Origin: an uncultured Ruminococcus sp.
Lineage (GTDB): Bacteria > Bacillota > Clostridia > Oscillospirales > Acutalibacteraceae
Direction of reading: 5' to 3'
Length of the DNA: 64,000 nucleotides
NCBI GenBank assembly: GCA_902785365.1
Contig: CACZYC010000020.1
Location: 1 to 64,000 of the forward strand
Position numbers and translations under genes: made by a program. A model generated the notes under the pieces. That model did not search any database. It saw only the letters and a program-made list of their open reading frames with translations, and was not told the origin of the DNA. This document shows, in pieces, positions 27,294 to 36,508 of this stretch. Each line of letters opens with the position of its first letter. The first letter of the stretch is position 1.

Positions 27294-28958
27294 ATGAAAA
27301 AACTTATTTCTGTTATTCTTGCGGTGGTAATCCTCGCTACGGTTGTTACGGTAGGATTTACGGTATTCGCGACCGAAGGTTCCGATCCGACAGAGACTAC
27401 ACAGCCCACAGATCAGACAGTATACACTCCCGCGAAAGTAAAGGGACTCAAGGCGAGCGATATTACTACTACCTCGCTCAGCTTGAGCTGGAAGCAGAGC
27501 ACATACGCTACAAAATATCTTGTGTATAGAGCTTCCGAGGGCGACAACGGTACAGTAGGAGATTATAAGAAGATTGCTTCCCTTCCCGGTATTGCGAATA
27601 CAGGCTATACAGACAACAGTCTGAAGGCGGGAAGAATCTATAAGTATCAGGTTTACTCCTATCGCAACAAGAACGGTACCATTACAAAGAGCGAACCCAC
27701 CTCATTGGTTACCATGACTTATCCTTCAGCGGTTTCAAATCTGAAGATTAAGGCTAAATCTGTTTCTTCACTTACACTTGGCTGGAGCAAGGTAACAAAG
27801 AGCTCACAGTATCTTATATATAAGTCCTCCAAGGATTCCAAAGGAGTTTACGGCGACTATAAATTAATTGCGAGAGCTTCAAGTTCAAAAACATCCTACA
27901 AGGACTCCAAGCTTACAAGCGGTACGTTTTATAAGTACAGACTTGTAGTAAAGCGTACAAAGGAAGGCGTCACCAGAAAGAGCGACGCGGCTGACGTTAA
28001 AGGTATGACAAAGCTTTCCGCTCCTAAGAACTTCAGAAACAAGAAAGCGACATCCAAGTCAATCACACTCGCGTGGTCCAAGTCCACAGGCGCTAAAAAG
28101 TATATGCTTTACAGAAAGCCCGCGGGCAACGGCAGCTACAAGAAGATTAAGACTACTAACAAAACATCATATAAAGATAACGGCGTATCCAGCGGCGCTA
28201 ACTACACTTACAGAATCCGCGCTTACACAAAGGTTGCGGGCAAGTCATATTACAGTGATTACAGCAAGCTTTCCACATCAACAGCGGTAGTAAGCGTTAA
28301 GGGCGTTAAGGCGAAATCCTACCTCAGACGCGCTCTCTTCACTTGGAGCAGAGTTAACGGCGCCAGCGGCTATGACGTATTTATGAAGGCGTCAAACGGC
28401 AGCTACAAGCTCAAGGGTACAACCTCCTATCCCAGATTCCTTTCAGGTAAGCTCAAATCTGGTAAGGTTTACTCATTCTCAATCAAGGCATTCAAGAATG
28501 TGAGCGGTCAGAAGGTTTACGGCACAGCTAAGTACGTCAAGGTTAAAATCAAAGCTACTGCCTACGGCAAGAAGCCCAAGGGAACATGGGTAGAGGTTTG
28601 CACAGAGACTCAGACACTCTATATGTATGTCAAGAACAAGCTGTACCTTTCAACTCCCGTTGTAACAGGTAACTACGGCGCTCTTGCTACTACACCCGGT
28701 TATCACCACGTGCTCAGCAAGCAGTCTCCCTCAAGACTCAGAGGCTCTTACGGCGGAAGCTCATGGGATGTAACTGTTAACTACTGGCTCGGCTTTACAG
28801 GCGACGGTCAGGGAATCCACGATTCCACATGGCGCGGAGCTTACGGCGGAGAAATTTACAAGGGCGACGGCTCGCACGGTTGTGTAAACACACCGCTCGA
28901 TAAGGTTGCCAAGGTTTACAGCAAAGCATATATAGGTATGCCTGTAATCGTATATTAA
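27294..28958 (+). CDS. Secreted L,D-transpeptidase with fibronectin type III-like repeats
   Basis: A 554-residue exported protein. A signal peptide (1-28) and short Thr/Pro linker are followed by about four fibronectin III-like repeats of roughly 90 residues (about 43-420; recurring KYLVYRAS, KYRLV, SLSWKQS). A C-terminal YkuD domain begins at KGTWVEVCTETQTLYMYV (about 430). The catalytic motif is H-D-S-T-W ... GSHGCVN, with the Cys near 529. Such enzymes make 3-3 crosslinks in peptidoglycan or attach proteins to it; which applies here is unknown. GAAAGAGGGAACAAG precedes the ATG. It is a single gene with its own promoter and terminator. Confidence 0.92.
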   Translation: MKKLISVILAVVILATVVTVGFTVFATEGSDPTETTQPTDQTVYTPAKVKGLKASDITTTSLSLSWKQSTYATKYLVYRASEGDNGTVGDYKKIASLPGIANTGYTDNSLKAGRIYKYQVYSYRNKNGTITKSEPTSLVTMTYPSAVSNLKIKAKSVSSLTLGWSKVTKSSQYLIYKSSKDSKGVYGDYKLIARASSSKTSYKDSKLTSGTFYKYRLVVKRTKEGVTRKSDAADVKGMTKLSAPKNFRNKKATSKSITLAWSKSTGAKKYMLYRKPAGNGSYKKIKTTNKTSYKDNGVSSGANYTYRIRAYTKVAGKSYYSDYSKLSTSTAVVSVKGVKAKSYLRRALFTWSRVNGASGYDVFMKASNGSYKLKGTTSYPRFLSGKLKSGKVYSFSIKAFKNVSGQKVYGTAKYVKVKIKATAYGKKPKGTWVEVCTETQTLYMYVKNKLYLSTPVVTGNYGALATTPGYHHVLSKQSPSRLRGSYGGSSWDVTVNYWLGFTGDGQGIHDSTWRGAYGGEIYKGDGSHGCVNTPLDKVAKVYSKAYIGMPVIVY

Positions 28959-28962
28959 TATC

Positions 28963-28991
28963 AAAAGGCTGAGCGCTTGCTCAGCCTTTTT
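28963..28991 (+). terminator. Terminator of the L,D-transpeptidase gene
   Basis: The stem AAAAGGCTGAGC/GCTCAGCCTTTT with a 4-base GCTT loop, then more T, 5 bases after the stop codon. Confidence 0.92.
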
Positions 28992-29405
28992 CAGTTCTCA
29001 GTAGTCAGTAATCAGTGATCAGTTGTGGTCGGGGAGAGACGTTTCTTCTACCGAGAACTTTGTATCACGCTTGTATAAATATGGATATAAACTGTTTATA
29101 TTCGTAGGGGAGCTGCTCTGCCGCTCCCGACATACATTTCCTGACGCATTAGCAATTTTCCTCCGTGGTACACGGACAATGGAGCGTTCGGCGTTGCCGA
29201 AGGAAGATTGCATATGTGAACAATTAACGCAAGCAGGGGAGCAGCGTGAGCAGCTCCCCTACTGTTGTATTTAATAAAGTTTAATGCTTACCGAGTTTAT
29301 CCCTAACGATAAAAAATATAAATAGTTCGGGAACTAAACTTATAATTCAGCAGTTTCTTTGTTCTCGACATTTACTGACCACTGACCACTGCTCACTGAC
29401 TACTG
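28992..29405. repeat. Composite repeat bounded by inverted heptamer arrays, copy 2
   Basis: A 414-bp stretch without a recognisable gene. The left end (TTCTCAGTAGTCAGTAATCA then GTTGTGGTCGGGGAGA) is the reverse complement of the right end of the unit at 24891-25117. The right end is TTCTCGACATTTACTGACCA followed by more heptamers and runs into the deacetylase gene. A MITE-like unit (29104-29262) is nested inside. The GTTCGGGAACTAAACTT module matches the inverted copy in 63597-63880. Confidence 0.8.
29104..29262. mobile_element. MITE-like element with 15-bp terminal inverted repeats
   Basis: A 159-bp unit whose ends GTAGGGGAGCTGCTC and GAGCAGCTCCCCTAC are perfect inverted repeats, with imperfect pairing continuing about 10 bases further in. 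It has no transposase and no clear target duplication. A single related arm occurs at 57818-57845. The resemblance to a non-autonomous transposon is structural only. Confidence 0.6.
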
Positions 29406-30166
29406 TGCCTAACCATTTTCCCCTGCGCGTCCGTTGTATACTTGCCTTTGAGCAGGATTTTTGATATCGGCACAATTTTATATCCTTTGGTTTTAATCGC
29501 CTCAATCAGCCTCGGCAGGGCTTCGGGAGTGTTTGCCGCTCCGTTGTGGAGCAGAATAATTGAGCCCGGTTCAAGTTTCGTGACGCAGTTTTGCACAATC
29601 CGCTCGGGGCTCGGGTCTTTCCAGTCCAGACTGTCAATGTTCCATTGCACACAGTACATATCCATCGCGTTAACAGCCTCAACAACGTCGTTGTTGTAGT
29701 CGCCGTACGGCGGGCGGAACAGCGTAGGGAATTTGCCTGTGAGTTTTTTGACTTTCTTGTTACAATCGGTCAGCTCCTTGTTCATATCCGTGACCGAGAG
29801 TTGCGTCATATACGGATGGGTGGAGCTGTGATTTCCGATATCGTGTCCCTTTTCGGCAATCTTTTTGACCGAATCGGGATATTTTTTTACCCAGTCGCCC
29901 ACGAGAAAAAACGTGGTCCTTACATCATTCTCGTCAAGAATGTCGAGCAGAGTGTCCGTCTGCTCATTGCCCCAAGCCGCGTCAAACGATATCGCGCAAA
30001 CCTTTTCTTTAGTGTCAACGCAGTAGATCGGAATTTTTCTGTCTGTTGAGGCGGTCTGCACAGCTTTGGTCGCCGTGTCCAGCCCAATCCCTACTGTACC
30101 CGCGGCGAGAAATAAACACGCAAATATAATCAAAATATTTTTCTTTGTAAGAATTAAAAAACGCAT
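29393..30166 (-). CDS. PdaB-like polysaccharide deacetylase
   Basis: A 257-residue protein with an N-terminal membrane anchor or signal (about 7-27) and a NodB-type deacetylase domain. The motifs are SFDAAWG (catalytic Asp; the W-G form resembles PdaB), HSSTHPY (metal-binding His pair), FRPPYGDYNNDV, and ILLHNG. PdaB-type proteins act on spore or wall peptidoglycan. ATG 30166 follows AAGGGTG and is preferred over an upstream start. Oddly, the last codons (HSSQ and stop) lie inside a heptamer repeat, so the repeat insertion appears to have set the C terminus. Regulation was not seen. Confidence 0.85.
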   Translation of the reverse strand: MRFLILTKKNILIIFACLFLAAGTVGIGLDTATKAVQTASTDRKIPIYCVDTKEKVCAISFDAAWGNEQTDTLLDILDENDVRTTFFLVGDWVKKYPDSVKKIAEKGHDIGNHSSTHPYMTQLSVTDMNKELTDCNKKVKKLTGKFPTLFRPPYGDYNNDVVEAVNAMDMYCVQWNIDSLDWKDPSPERIVQNCVTKLEPGSIILLHNGAANTPEALPRLIEAIKTKGYKIVPISKILLKGKYTTDAQGKMVRHSSQ

Positions 30167-30208
30167 ATTATCACCCTTAAATAGTATGAAATAAGAAGTG
30201 ATAATATG

Positions 30209-30253
30209 AGAGAAAAAGAAACGGCAGAGCATTTTTTAGAAGTGCTTTGCCGT
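30209..30253 (-). terminator. Terminator of the recA-cysS operon
   Basis: On the minus strand ACGGCAAAGCA/TGCTCTGCCGT (one mismatch) with a 11-base loop is followed by TTCTTTTTCTC, 41 bases after the cysS stop codon. Confidence 0.75.
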
Positions 30254-30293
30254 TTTATGCATATTCATTTGTCAGCGATTGACTGAGCTATGA

Positions 30294-31688
30294 CTACTGA
30301 ATACGCTCCCAGCGTATTCCCTCGGGAGTGTCGATGAGTTTGATGTTCCTCGCGGCGAGCTCATCGCGGATTTGGTCAGCGGTAGCCCAGTCCTTGTTCT
30401 TGCGGGCGTCCTGACGCTTTTCAATCAGCGCTTCAATCTCACTGTCGAGGTCGTCGGCATCGTCGGCTTTGCTGTCAAGCAGACCGAGACTCAGAACCTT
30501 GTCAAACTTTTCAACCACGTAACGCTTTGTGGCGTCATTGGTGTCCGCCTTGAGCGAGTCGTACAGCGCGGTAATGGCGAGAGAAGTGTTCAAATCGTTG
30601 TCGAGAGCTTCTCTGAACTTGCCGTCGAGCTCCTCAGCCTTAGCCTTGTCCACTTCGCCGTCGTCTTTGAGCGAGCCTATACGCTTTGTGAGCTTGTCGT
30701 AAGCCTTGGCGGCGTTGTCGAGGCTGTCATATGAGAATGTCAGCGGCTTGCGGTAATGGCTCTGCAGGCAGAACAGGCGGTAAACAAGGGGGTTGTAACC
30801 TTTTTCCTCAAGCAGCGATACTGTCAGAAACTCGCCCTTGGACTTGCTCATCTTGCCTCTGGCGTCGTTGAGGTGAAGTACATGGAACCAGTAATTGCAC
30901 CACTTGTGACCGAGGAAAGCCTCGCTCTGGGCAATTTCGTTGGTATGATGGGGGAAAGCGTTGTCCACGCCACCGCAGTGGATGTCGAGATACTCGCCGT
31001 TGTGCTTGATGCTTATTGATGAGCACTCAATGTGCCAGCCCGGATAGCCTACGCCCCATGGGGAATCCCACTTGAGCGCCTGATCCTCGAACTTGGACTT
31101 TGTAAACCACAGCACAAAGTCTGTCTTATTGCGCTTGTTTTCGTCCTCGGTGACGTCCTCACGCACGCCGATGTCAAGGTCGTCGGCGTTCATATTGCCG
31201 AAAACATAGTATTCGTCAAGCTTGGATGTGTCAAAGTACACGTTGCCGCCCGCAAAGTAAGCGTAGCCCTTGTCCATAAGGGTTTCTACCATAGAGATAA
31301 ACTCGTCAATACAGTTGGTGGCGGGTTCAACCACGTCGGGTGTTTTGATGTTGAGCTTTTTGCAGTCGTCAAAGAAAGCGTCGGTGTAGAACTTCGCGAT
31401 TTCCATAACGGTTTTGTGCTCGCGCTTAGCGCCCTCAACCATCTTGTCGTCGCCTGTGTCGGCGTCCGAGGTAAGGTGTCCTACGTCCGTGATGTTCATA
31501 ACGCGCTTTACGTCATAACCCGAGTAGCGCAGGTATTTTTCAAGCACGTCCTCCATAATGTAGGTACGAAGGTTGCCGATATGCGCGTAATGATACACGG
31601 TGGGACCGCAGGTGTACATATTGACCTTGCCCTCCGTGTGGGGGATAAAGTCCATTTTCTTTTGTCCTAATGTATTATATATTTGCAT
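30294..31688 (-). CDS. cysS: Cysteinyl-tRNA synthetase
   Basis: Charges tRNA-Cys with cysteine; class I synthetase, monomeric, zinc-binding. The 464-residue length is normal. The HIGH-type motif is [10 protein letters not shown] and the second signature is GKMSKSKG. Zinc ligands are visible near the start (TCGPTVYHY), in WHIECSSIS and in HTNEIAQSE. It is the last gene of a five-gene run led by recA, starting 3 bases after pgsA. In Firmicutes cysS is more often beside cysE/mrnC, so this neighbourhood is unusual. Confidence 0.97.
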   Translation of the reverse strand: MQIYNTLGQKKMDFIPHTEGKVNMYTCGPTVYHYAHIGNLRTYIMEDVLEKYLRYSGYDVKRVMNITDVGHLTSDADTGDDKMVEGAKREHKTVMEIAKFYTDAFFDDCKKLNIKTPDVVEPATNCIDEFISMVETLMDKGYAYFAGGNVYFDTSKLDEYYVFGNMNADDLDIGVREDVTEDENKRNKTDFVLWFTKSKFEDQALKWDSPWGVGYPGWHIECSSISIKHNGEYLDIHCGGVDNAFPHHTNEIAQSEAFLGHKWCNYWFHVLHLNDARGKMSKSKGEFLTVSLLEEKGYNPLVYRLFCLQSHYRKPLTFSYDSLDNAAKAYDKLTKRIGSLKDDGEVDKAKAEELDGKFREALDNDLNTSLAITALYDSLKADTNDATKRYVVEKFDKVLSLGLLDSKADDADDLDSEIEALIEKRQDARKNKDWATADQIRDELAARNIKLIDTPEGIRWERIQ

Positions 31689-31691
31689 AGC

Positions 31692-32303
31692 TTACTCCAT
31701 AGATATAAATTCTTTATTGTCTTTAAGGTAAATCACGCCCGAAATAATGCAGAACACGGTTGAAATCCACAGCAGTATTTCGCCGATTAAGTAGAATATA
31801 AAGTCAAGGTTATAAGCGGCTATAAGCCCGATAGTGTATTCGGCGGGGACAGTCGGGAACGCTATGTTTATAATCTCCAGCGCGATTTGAAGCGCTAGAA
31901 TCGCGATAATCGCAACTATCTGGGTGACGGTTTTGACCTTGCCCCAGATGTTCGCGGCTACGACTTTGCCCTCGCTTGCCGCCAGAAGTCTTACGGATGT
32001 CACGGCGAATTCCCTGAACAGCACGACTATCACGATGATACAGTCGCAAAGTCCGAGCTGTACCATACACAGAAGCGCGGACATAACAAGTATCTTGTCA
32101 GCCAGCGGGTCACAGAATTTTCCGAAATTGGTGACAAGGTCTTTTTTTCTCGCTATTTTGCCGTCGAACAAGTCCGTCAAGCTCGCGGCGGCGAATAACG
32201 CCAGCGCGACCAGGTAATGAAGCGGAAACTGTATAAGCATCGCCGCGACAAAAAACGGTACGAGTAATATTCTTAGTATTGTGAGTCTGTTGGGTAGATT
32301 CAT
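31692..32303 (-). CDS. pgsA: CDP-diacylglycerol-glycerol-3-phosphate 3-phosphatidyltransferase
   Basis: Makes phosphatidylglycerol phosphate, the committed step to phosphatidylglycerol and cardiolipin, in the cytoplasmic membrane. The 203-residue protein has about five membrane helices. It carries the complete CDP-alcohol phosphotransferase motif: DG-x2-AR-x8-G-x3-D-x3-D in DGKIARKKDLVTNFGKF followed by CDPLADK. It overlaps rimO by 4 bases (ATGA type), so translation is probably coupled. Confidence 0.95.
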   Translation of the reverse strand: MNLPNRLTILRILLVPFFVAAMLIQFPLHYLVALALFAAASLTDLFDGKIARKKDLVTNFGKFCDPLADKILVMSALLCMVQLGLCDCIIVIVVLFREFAVTSVRLLAASEGKVVAANIWGKVKTVTQIVAIIAILALQIALEIINIAFPTVPAEYTIGLIAAYNLDFIFYLIGEILLWISTVFCIISGVIYLKDNKEFISME

Positions 32304-33628
32304 ATCATCTCTCCTACGGGGTCGATACCAAGTGAATCGGTGATTTTCACTTTTACAAAGGTTCCTTCCCGCGGTTTTTCTTCGGATGTTGTAAAGAAAA
32401 CGCTGCCGTCAACCTCGGGACAGTCGCCCGCGGTTCTGCCGTAGTAACATTCGGCGTAGCGGTCAAAGCCCTCCACAAGGACCTCAACCTCGCTGCCGAT
32501 CATCTTCTCGGCGTAGTCCTCCATAATAAGCTGTTGGCTGTCACAGATAATCTCGGCGCGTTTTTGTTTGATTTCCTCGTCAATCTGGTCGGGAAGTTTG
32601 GCGGCGGGTGTGTTTTCCTCCTGAGAGTAGGGGAAACAGCCCATACGCTGAAATTTCATATCCTTGACAAACCGCGCGAGCTCCTCAAACTGCTCCTCGG
32701 TTTCCCCGGGGAAGCCTGTGATAAACGTGGAGCGCAGGGTGATGTCGGGAATTCTGTCTTTGATTTTATTCAAAAGATTTGTCAGATATTCACGGTCGCC
32801 CTTGCGGTTCATACGCTTGAGAACCTCGGCGTCGCAGTGCTGAAGCGGCAGGTCCAGGTACTTGACGATTTTGTCCTCCTCAGCGATAACGTCGATCAGC
32901 TCGTCGGTAATCCTTTCGGGATAACAGTAAAGCACGCGTATCCATCTGAGCTTGTCAATTTTGCAAAGCTCCCTCAGAAGTTCGGGAAGCATAGGCTTGC
33001 CGTAGATATCGTTGCCGTAATAAGAGGTGTCCTGAGCAATCAGAATAAGCTCCTTAACTCCGCCGTCCGCAAGCCACTGCGCCTCTTTTACGAGGTTTTC
33101 AATCTTTCGGCTGCGGTAACGCCCGCGTATCATGGGGATAGCGCAGTAGGTGCAGTGGTTGTCACAGCCCTCGGCGATTTTGAGGTAGGCGTAATACCGC
33201 GGTGTGCTCTGAATACGCTCGCCCTCAAGTGCCAGTTCCTCCTTGGGAGGGAAGAGCTCGGTTTTTTTGTTATCCAACGCGTTTTTGATAACCTCGGCTA
33301 TCTTATCGTTTGCGCCGATGCCTATGCAGGCGTCAACCTCGGGTAGCTGTTCTATGACTTCTTTCTGATACCTTTCGGCAAGACAGCCCGTCACGATAAG
33401 GCACTTGATTTTGCCTTCTTTTTTGAGCTCGGCGAGTTCGAGTATTTCCTCAATACTCTCCTTTTTGGCGGGCTCTATAAAAGCGCAGGTATTTATAATC
33501 GCCGCGTCCGACAATGCAACGTCTTCAACGATTTCATACTCTTCCTTATTCAGTTTTGCGAGCAGCATTTCTGCGTCCACGCGGTTTTTAGCGCAGCCGA
33601 GCGATACTATACCTACTTTGTATTTCAT
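32300..33628 (-). CDS. rimO: Ribosomal protein S12 methylthiotransferase
   Basis: A radical-SAM enzyme that adds a methylthio group to a conserved Asp of ribosomal protein S12. The 442-residue protein has three domains: UPF0004 with Cys ligands (SLGCAKNRVDAE, INTCAFI, VTGCLAERY), the radical SAM core with CDNHCTYC, and a C-terminal TRAM domain. The MKYKVGIVSLGCAKN start and PEVDACIGIG fit RimO better than MiaB. It overlaps recX and pgsA by 4 bases each. Confidence 0.95.
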   Translation of the reverse strand: MKYKVGIVSLGCAKNRVDAEMLLAKLNKEEYEIVEDVALSDAAIINTCAFIEPAKKESIEEILELAELKKEGKIKCLIVTGCLAERYQKEVIEQLPEVDACIGIGANDKIAEVIKNALDNKKTELFPPKEELALEGERIQSTPRYYAYLKIAEGCDNHCTYCAIPMIRGRYRSRKIENLVKEAQWLADGGVKELILIAQDTSYYGNDIYGKPMLPELLRELCKIDKLRWIRVLYCYPERITDELIDVIAEEDKIVKYLDLPLQHCDAEVLKRMNRKGDREYLTNLLNKIKDRIPDITLRSTFITGFPGETEEQFEELARFVKDMKFQRMGCFPYSQEENTPAAKLPDQIDEEIKQKRAEIICDSQQLIMEDYAEKMIGSEVEVLVEGFDRYAECYYGRTAGDCPEVDGSVFFTTSEEKPREGTFVKVKITDSLGIDPVGEMI

Positions 33629-34236
33629 TCAAATTCCTCTGTATATTCCGCGAGTACAGCGTTGATGTCGTTCCACGAGTAGCCCATTCTTTGCAGCGCG
33701 GCTACGGCGCGGCGTCTGCCTTTCTCGTCATTTATCGCGGTTTTGTATTTTCTCTCTATAAGTATTTCGATATGTTCCCGCGGGTCTGGGTCAAGCTCCT
33801 CAAGGATTTGCTCTGTAAGCTCGCGGTCAATGCCTTTTTCGTTGAGCTTATACTTTACGCCCCGCGCCGACAGGTGCTTGACGTTTATAAGCTCCTCGGC
33901 GTAACGGCGCGCGTACTTCTCGTCGTTGACAAGTCCGAGTTCTTCCATACGCTCAACCGCTTTTCTGGCGGTTTCTCTGTCGGAGGTTTTTGAGATTTTT
34001 GTTTCCAGCTCACGCTTTGAGTGGTCGCGGTAGGAGATAAGCCACAAAGCCTTTTCCTTGGCGCGCTTTTCGTCGGACTGTTCAATCAGTTCTTTGAGCT
34101 GTTCGTCCGTTATTTCACTGCCTACCGAGTAGGGACTCGCGATGATTGTCTCGGTGTCGAGCTTCATCGCGAACTCGCCGTCGATATATACAGCCGACAG
34201 CTTTTTGCGTTTGGGAACAATATCGGTAATTTTCAT
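33625..34236 (-). CDS. recX: Regulatory protein RecX
   Basis: RecX binds RecA filaments and limits their activity. The 203-residue product shows the three-helix repeats of the family: LWLISYRDHSKRELETKI, VNDEKYARRYAEELI and KYKLNEKGIDRELTEQIL. The initiator ATG shares its A with the recA stop codon, so it is translated directly after recA. The recA-recX pair is a standard arrangement. Confidence 0.93.
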   Translation of the reverse strand: MKITDIVPKRKKLSAVYIDGEFAMKLDTETIIASPYSVGSEITDEQLKELIEQSDEKRAKEKALWLISYRDHSKRELETKISKTSDRETARKAVERMEELGLVNDEKYARRYAEELINVKHLSARGVKYKLNEKGIDRELTEQILEELDPDPREHIEILIERKYKTAINDEKGRRRAVAALQRMGYSWNDINAVLAEYTEEFE

Positions 34237-35324
34237 CAGTCTTCAACAAGAACGTCGATGTTTGAGCTCTTCTCAGTAGTTTTTTCCGCGGGCTTAGCCG
34301 CTACGGGTTTAGCCTTGACGGCTTTCTTTTTGGGTGAGAGCTTGTCGACATTCTCCCAGAGCTTTTCCTCGATTTCCTTGTAGAGTTCCTCGTTGCTGAG
34401 GAGCATTTCCTTGACGTTCTCGCGTCCCTGTCCGAGACGTTCTCCGTTATAGCTGAACCACGCGCCCGCTTTCTGGATTACGTCAGCCTTTACGGCAAGG
34501 TCTACAAGCTCGCCGACGCGGCTGATGCCCTGACCATACATAATATCAAACTCGGCTTCCTTGAATGGGGGAGCGATTTTATTCTTTACAACCTTGGCGC
34601 GGGTGCGGTTTCCAATCATTTCGCCGCCCTGCTTGAGGGTTTCAACTCTCCTGACGTCAATTCTTACGGATGAGTAGAACTTGAGCGCGCGTCCGCCTGT
34701 TGTTACCTCGGGGTTGCCGTAGATTACGCCGACCTTTTCGCGAAGCTGGTTAATGAAAATAGCAACGCAGTTGCTCTTGTTGATAGCGCCCGCAAGCTTT
34801 CTCAAAGCCTGTGACATAAGGCGCGCGTGCAGGCCGACGTGGCTGTCACCCATTTCACCCTCGATTTCAGCCTTAGGAACAAGAGCCGCTACCGAGTCGA
34901 TAACAATAACGTCAATCGCGCCCGAGCGGATAAGAGCCTCGGCGATTTCGAGAGCGTCCTCGCCCGTGTCGGGCTGAGAAACAAGCAGAGAGTCAACGTC
35001 AACTCCGAGAGCCGCGGCGTATGTGGGGTCCAAAGCGTGCTCAACATCGATGAAAGCTACGTTGCCGCCGTCCTTTTGACCTTCGGCTATACAGTGGAGC
35101 GAGAGAGTGGTTTTGCCCGAACTCTCAGGTCCGTAAATCTCGACGATTCTGCCCTTTGGAAGTCCGCCGATACCGAGAGCGATATCCAGAGAGAGAGAGC
35201 CTGTCGAAACGTGGTCAACATTCATATGCTGGTTCTGTCCGAGACGCATAACTGCGCCTTTTCCAAACTGTTTTTCAATCTGTCCGAGCGCGGTTTCAAG
35301 CGCTTTGTTTTTATCTACTGCCAT
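34236..35324 (-). CDS. recA: Recombinase RecA
   Basis: RecA forms filaments on single-stranded DNA, catalyses strand exchange and triggers the SOS response. The 362-residue protein has the Walker [11 protein letters not shown] (about 65-74), Walker [11 protein letters not shown], the loop L1 [20 protein letters not shown] and L2 [17 protein letters not shown] regions, and a charged Lys/Ala/Glu-rich tail. CGGAGGTAAT precedes the ATG. Its predicted promoter is about 265 bases upstream with a repeat element in the leader. I found no good LexA box near it. Confidence 0.98.
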   Translation of the reverse strand: MAVDKNKALETALGQIEKQFGKGAVMRLGQNQHMNVDHVSTGSLSLDIALGIGGLPKGRIVEIYGPESSGKTTLSLHCIAEGQKDGGNVAFIDVEHALDPTYAAALGVDVDSLLVSQPDTGEDALEIAEALIRSGAIDVIVIDSVAALVPKAEIEGEMGDSHVGLHARLMSQALRKLAGAINKSNCVAIFINQLREKVGVIYGNPEVTTGGRALKFYSSVRIDVRRVETLKQGGEMIGNRTRAKVVKNKIAPPFKEAEFDIMYGQGISRVGELVDLAVKADVIQKAGAWFSYNGERLGQGRENVKEMLLSNEELYKEIEEKLWENVDKLSPKKKAVKAKPVAAKPAEKTTEKSSNIDVLVED

Positions 35325-35341
35325 TTCATTACCTCCGTTTG

Positions 35342-35457
35342 TTCAGTGGTCAGTAATCAGTGGTCAGTGGTCAGTTATCGGTCGGGGAGAAACCTCACAT
35401 ATCCCGAAGTCTTCTTCCCAGTACAAAAATATAGTCGTTATGCGGACAGCTTGGAGC
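35342..35457. repeat. Heptamer array and composite-repeat module in the recA leader
   Basis: Five heptamers (35342-35378) are followed by GGTCGGGGAGAAAC and by a block (35409-35457) with CAGTACAAAAATATAGTCGT and TATGCGGACAGCTTGG. That block is the reverse complement of 25013-25056. Only one heptamer array is present, so the element looks like half of the composite unit. From here to 35580 I see no gene. Confidence 0.75.
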
Positions 35458-35595
35458 GCAGTCCTTTAACTCCTTATTTTGCACAGCGCTTTTGCTCCCT
35501 TAATCCGCCACCGGCGGCGGGAGCAACGCTACCAATTGTATCAATATGGATGTTTCCTGATTGAACCACCGAATGCTGAATTATTTTACTTAATT

Positions 35596-35624
35596 ATTTT
35601 AATATAAAACCGAAAAAAAATCAA
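35596..35624 (-). promoter_or_regulatory. Predicted promoter of the recA operon
   Basis: On the minus strand, TTGATT (35624-35619), a 17-base spacer and TAAAAT (35601-35596). Transcription would start near 35589 and cross the repeat before reaching recA at 35324. The region is AT-rich, so chance occurrence is possible. Confidence 0.45.
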
Positions 35625-35656
35625 TAAAAAACAGGGTAAAAAATCGAACAAATTTT

Positions 35657-36508
35657 CTATTTTTGCTTCAGTGTCCCATAAACCGCCCTGTGAACGCCGC
35701 CAAAGTCAAGTGGAGACTCTATATTTCCAAAGCCTTCGGCTTCCATAAGCGTTTTTACGGTTTCATACTGTCCTTCGCCGAGCTCAAAGGCAAGCGTACC
35801 GCCGCGCTTGAGTTTTCGGCTCCACTCTTTGATGATAAAGCGGTAGAAGTCGTATCCGTCCTCGCCGCCGTCAAGAGCCATTCGCGGCTCAAATCCGACT
35901 TCCTTTTGCAGAGTTTTTATTTCATCGCTTTTAATATACGGGGGATTGGACAAAATCAAATCAAAACCGCCGTCCTCAAATTCACGGTGACACTCAAAAA
36001 TATCGCCCTCAATTACTTTTACCTCAGCGTTGTTGAGTTTCATATTTTCGTAGAGATAAGGGAGAGCTTTTTTTGACTTTTCCACAGCGTAAACTTCCGC
36101 GTCGGTTTCTTTGGCTATGCTCACAGCCAAAGCTCCGCTTCCCGAGCACAAATCGAGAACCTTTGCCCGCGGTTTTGCTTTGAGGATTTCAAGACAGGCT
36201 CTCAGAAGAACCTCTGTGTCGTCGCGGGGGATGAGCACGCCTTCTCCCACCTTGAACCTGTAACCGTAAAACTCCCACTCGCCGAGTAAATACTGCAGGG
36301 GCTCGCCGTCAATTCTGCGGTTTACAAGCGCCTCATACTGAGCGAGTTTATCCCCGCCCGCGGTCAAGTCGGGATTGATTATCAGATCCTGCGCGGAAAT
36401 ATTAAAAACTTTTTCGGCAAGGCATAATGAATTAAAGGCAGGATTTTCAATTCCTGCCTTATCAAGCTTGTTTTCGGTTTTTTTGATTAGTTCTTTAACA
36501 ACAACCAT
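35657..36508 (-). CDS. prmC: Release factor glutamine methyltransferase
   Basis: Methylates the glutamine of the GGQ motif in release factors RF1 and RF2, improving termination. The 283-residue protein has the helical N-terminal domain, the SAM-binding VLDLCSGSGALAVSIAKE and the catalytic NPPYI. The ATG at 36508 lies within the end of the DUF1385 gene (14-base overlap). In many Firmicutes prmC lies after prfA; here prfA is absent and DUF1385, its other frequent partner, is next door. Confidence 0.96.
   Translation of the reverse strand: MVVVKELIKKTENKLDKAGIENPAFNSLCLAEKVFNISAQDLIINPDLTAGGDKLAQYEALVNRRIDGEPLQYLLGEWEFYGYRFKVGEGVLIPRDDTEVLLRACLEILKAKPRAKVLDLCSGSGALAVSIAKETDAEVYAVEKSKKALPYLYENMKLNNAEVKVIEGDIFECHREFEDGGFDLILSNPPYIKSDEIKTLQKEVGFEPRMALDGGEDGYDFYRFIIKEWSRKLKRGGTLAFELGEGQYETVKTLMEAEGFGNIESPLDFGGVHRAVYGTLKQK

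Noticed and set aside
32534..33346. 270-codon plus-strand frame opposite rimO
   Set aside because: It mirrors the conserved rimO frame and shows no recognisable domain or start signal.
35646..35657. Possible LexA box GAACAAATTTTC upstream of recA
   Set aside because: The second half is TTTC instead of GTTC, it lies upstream of the predicted -35 box and at the end of prmC, so it is more likely chance.
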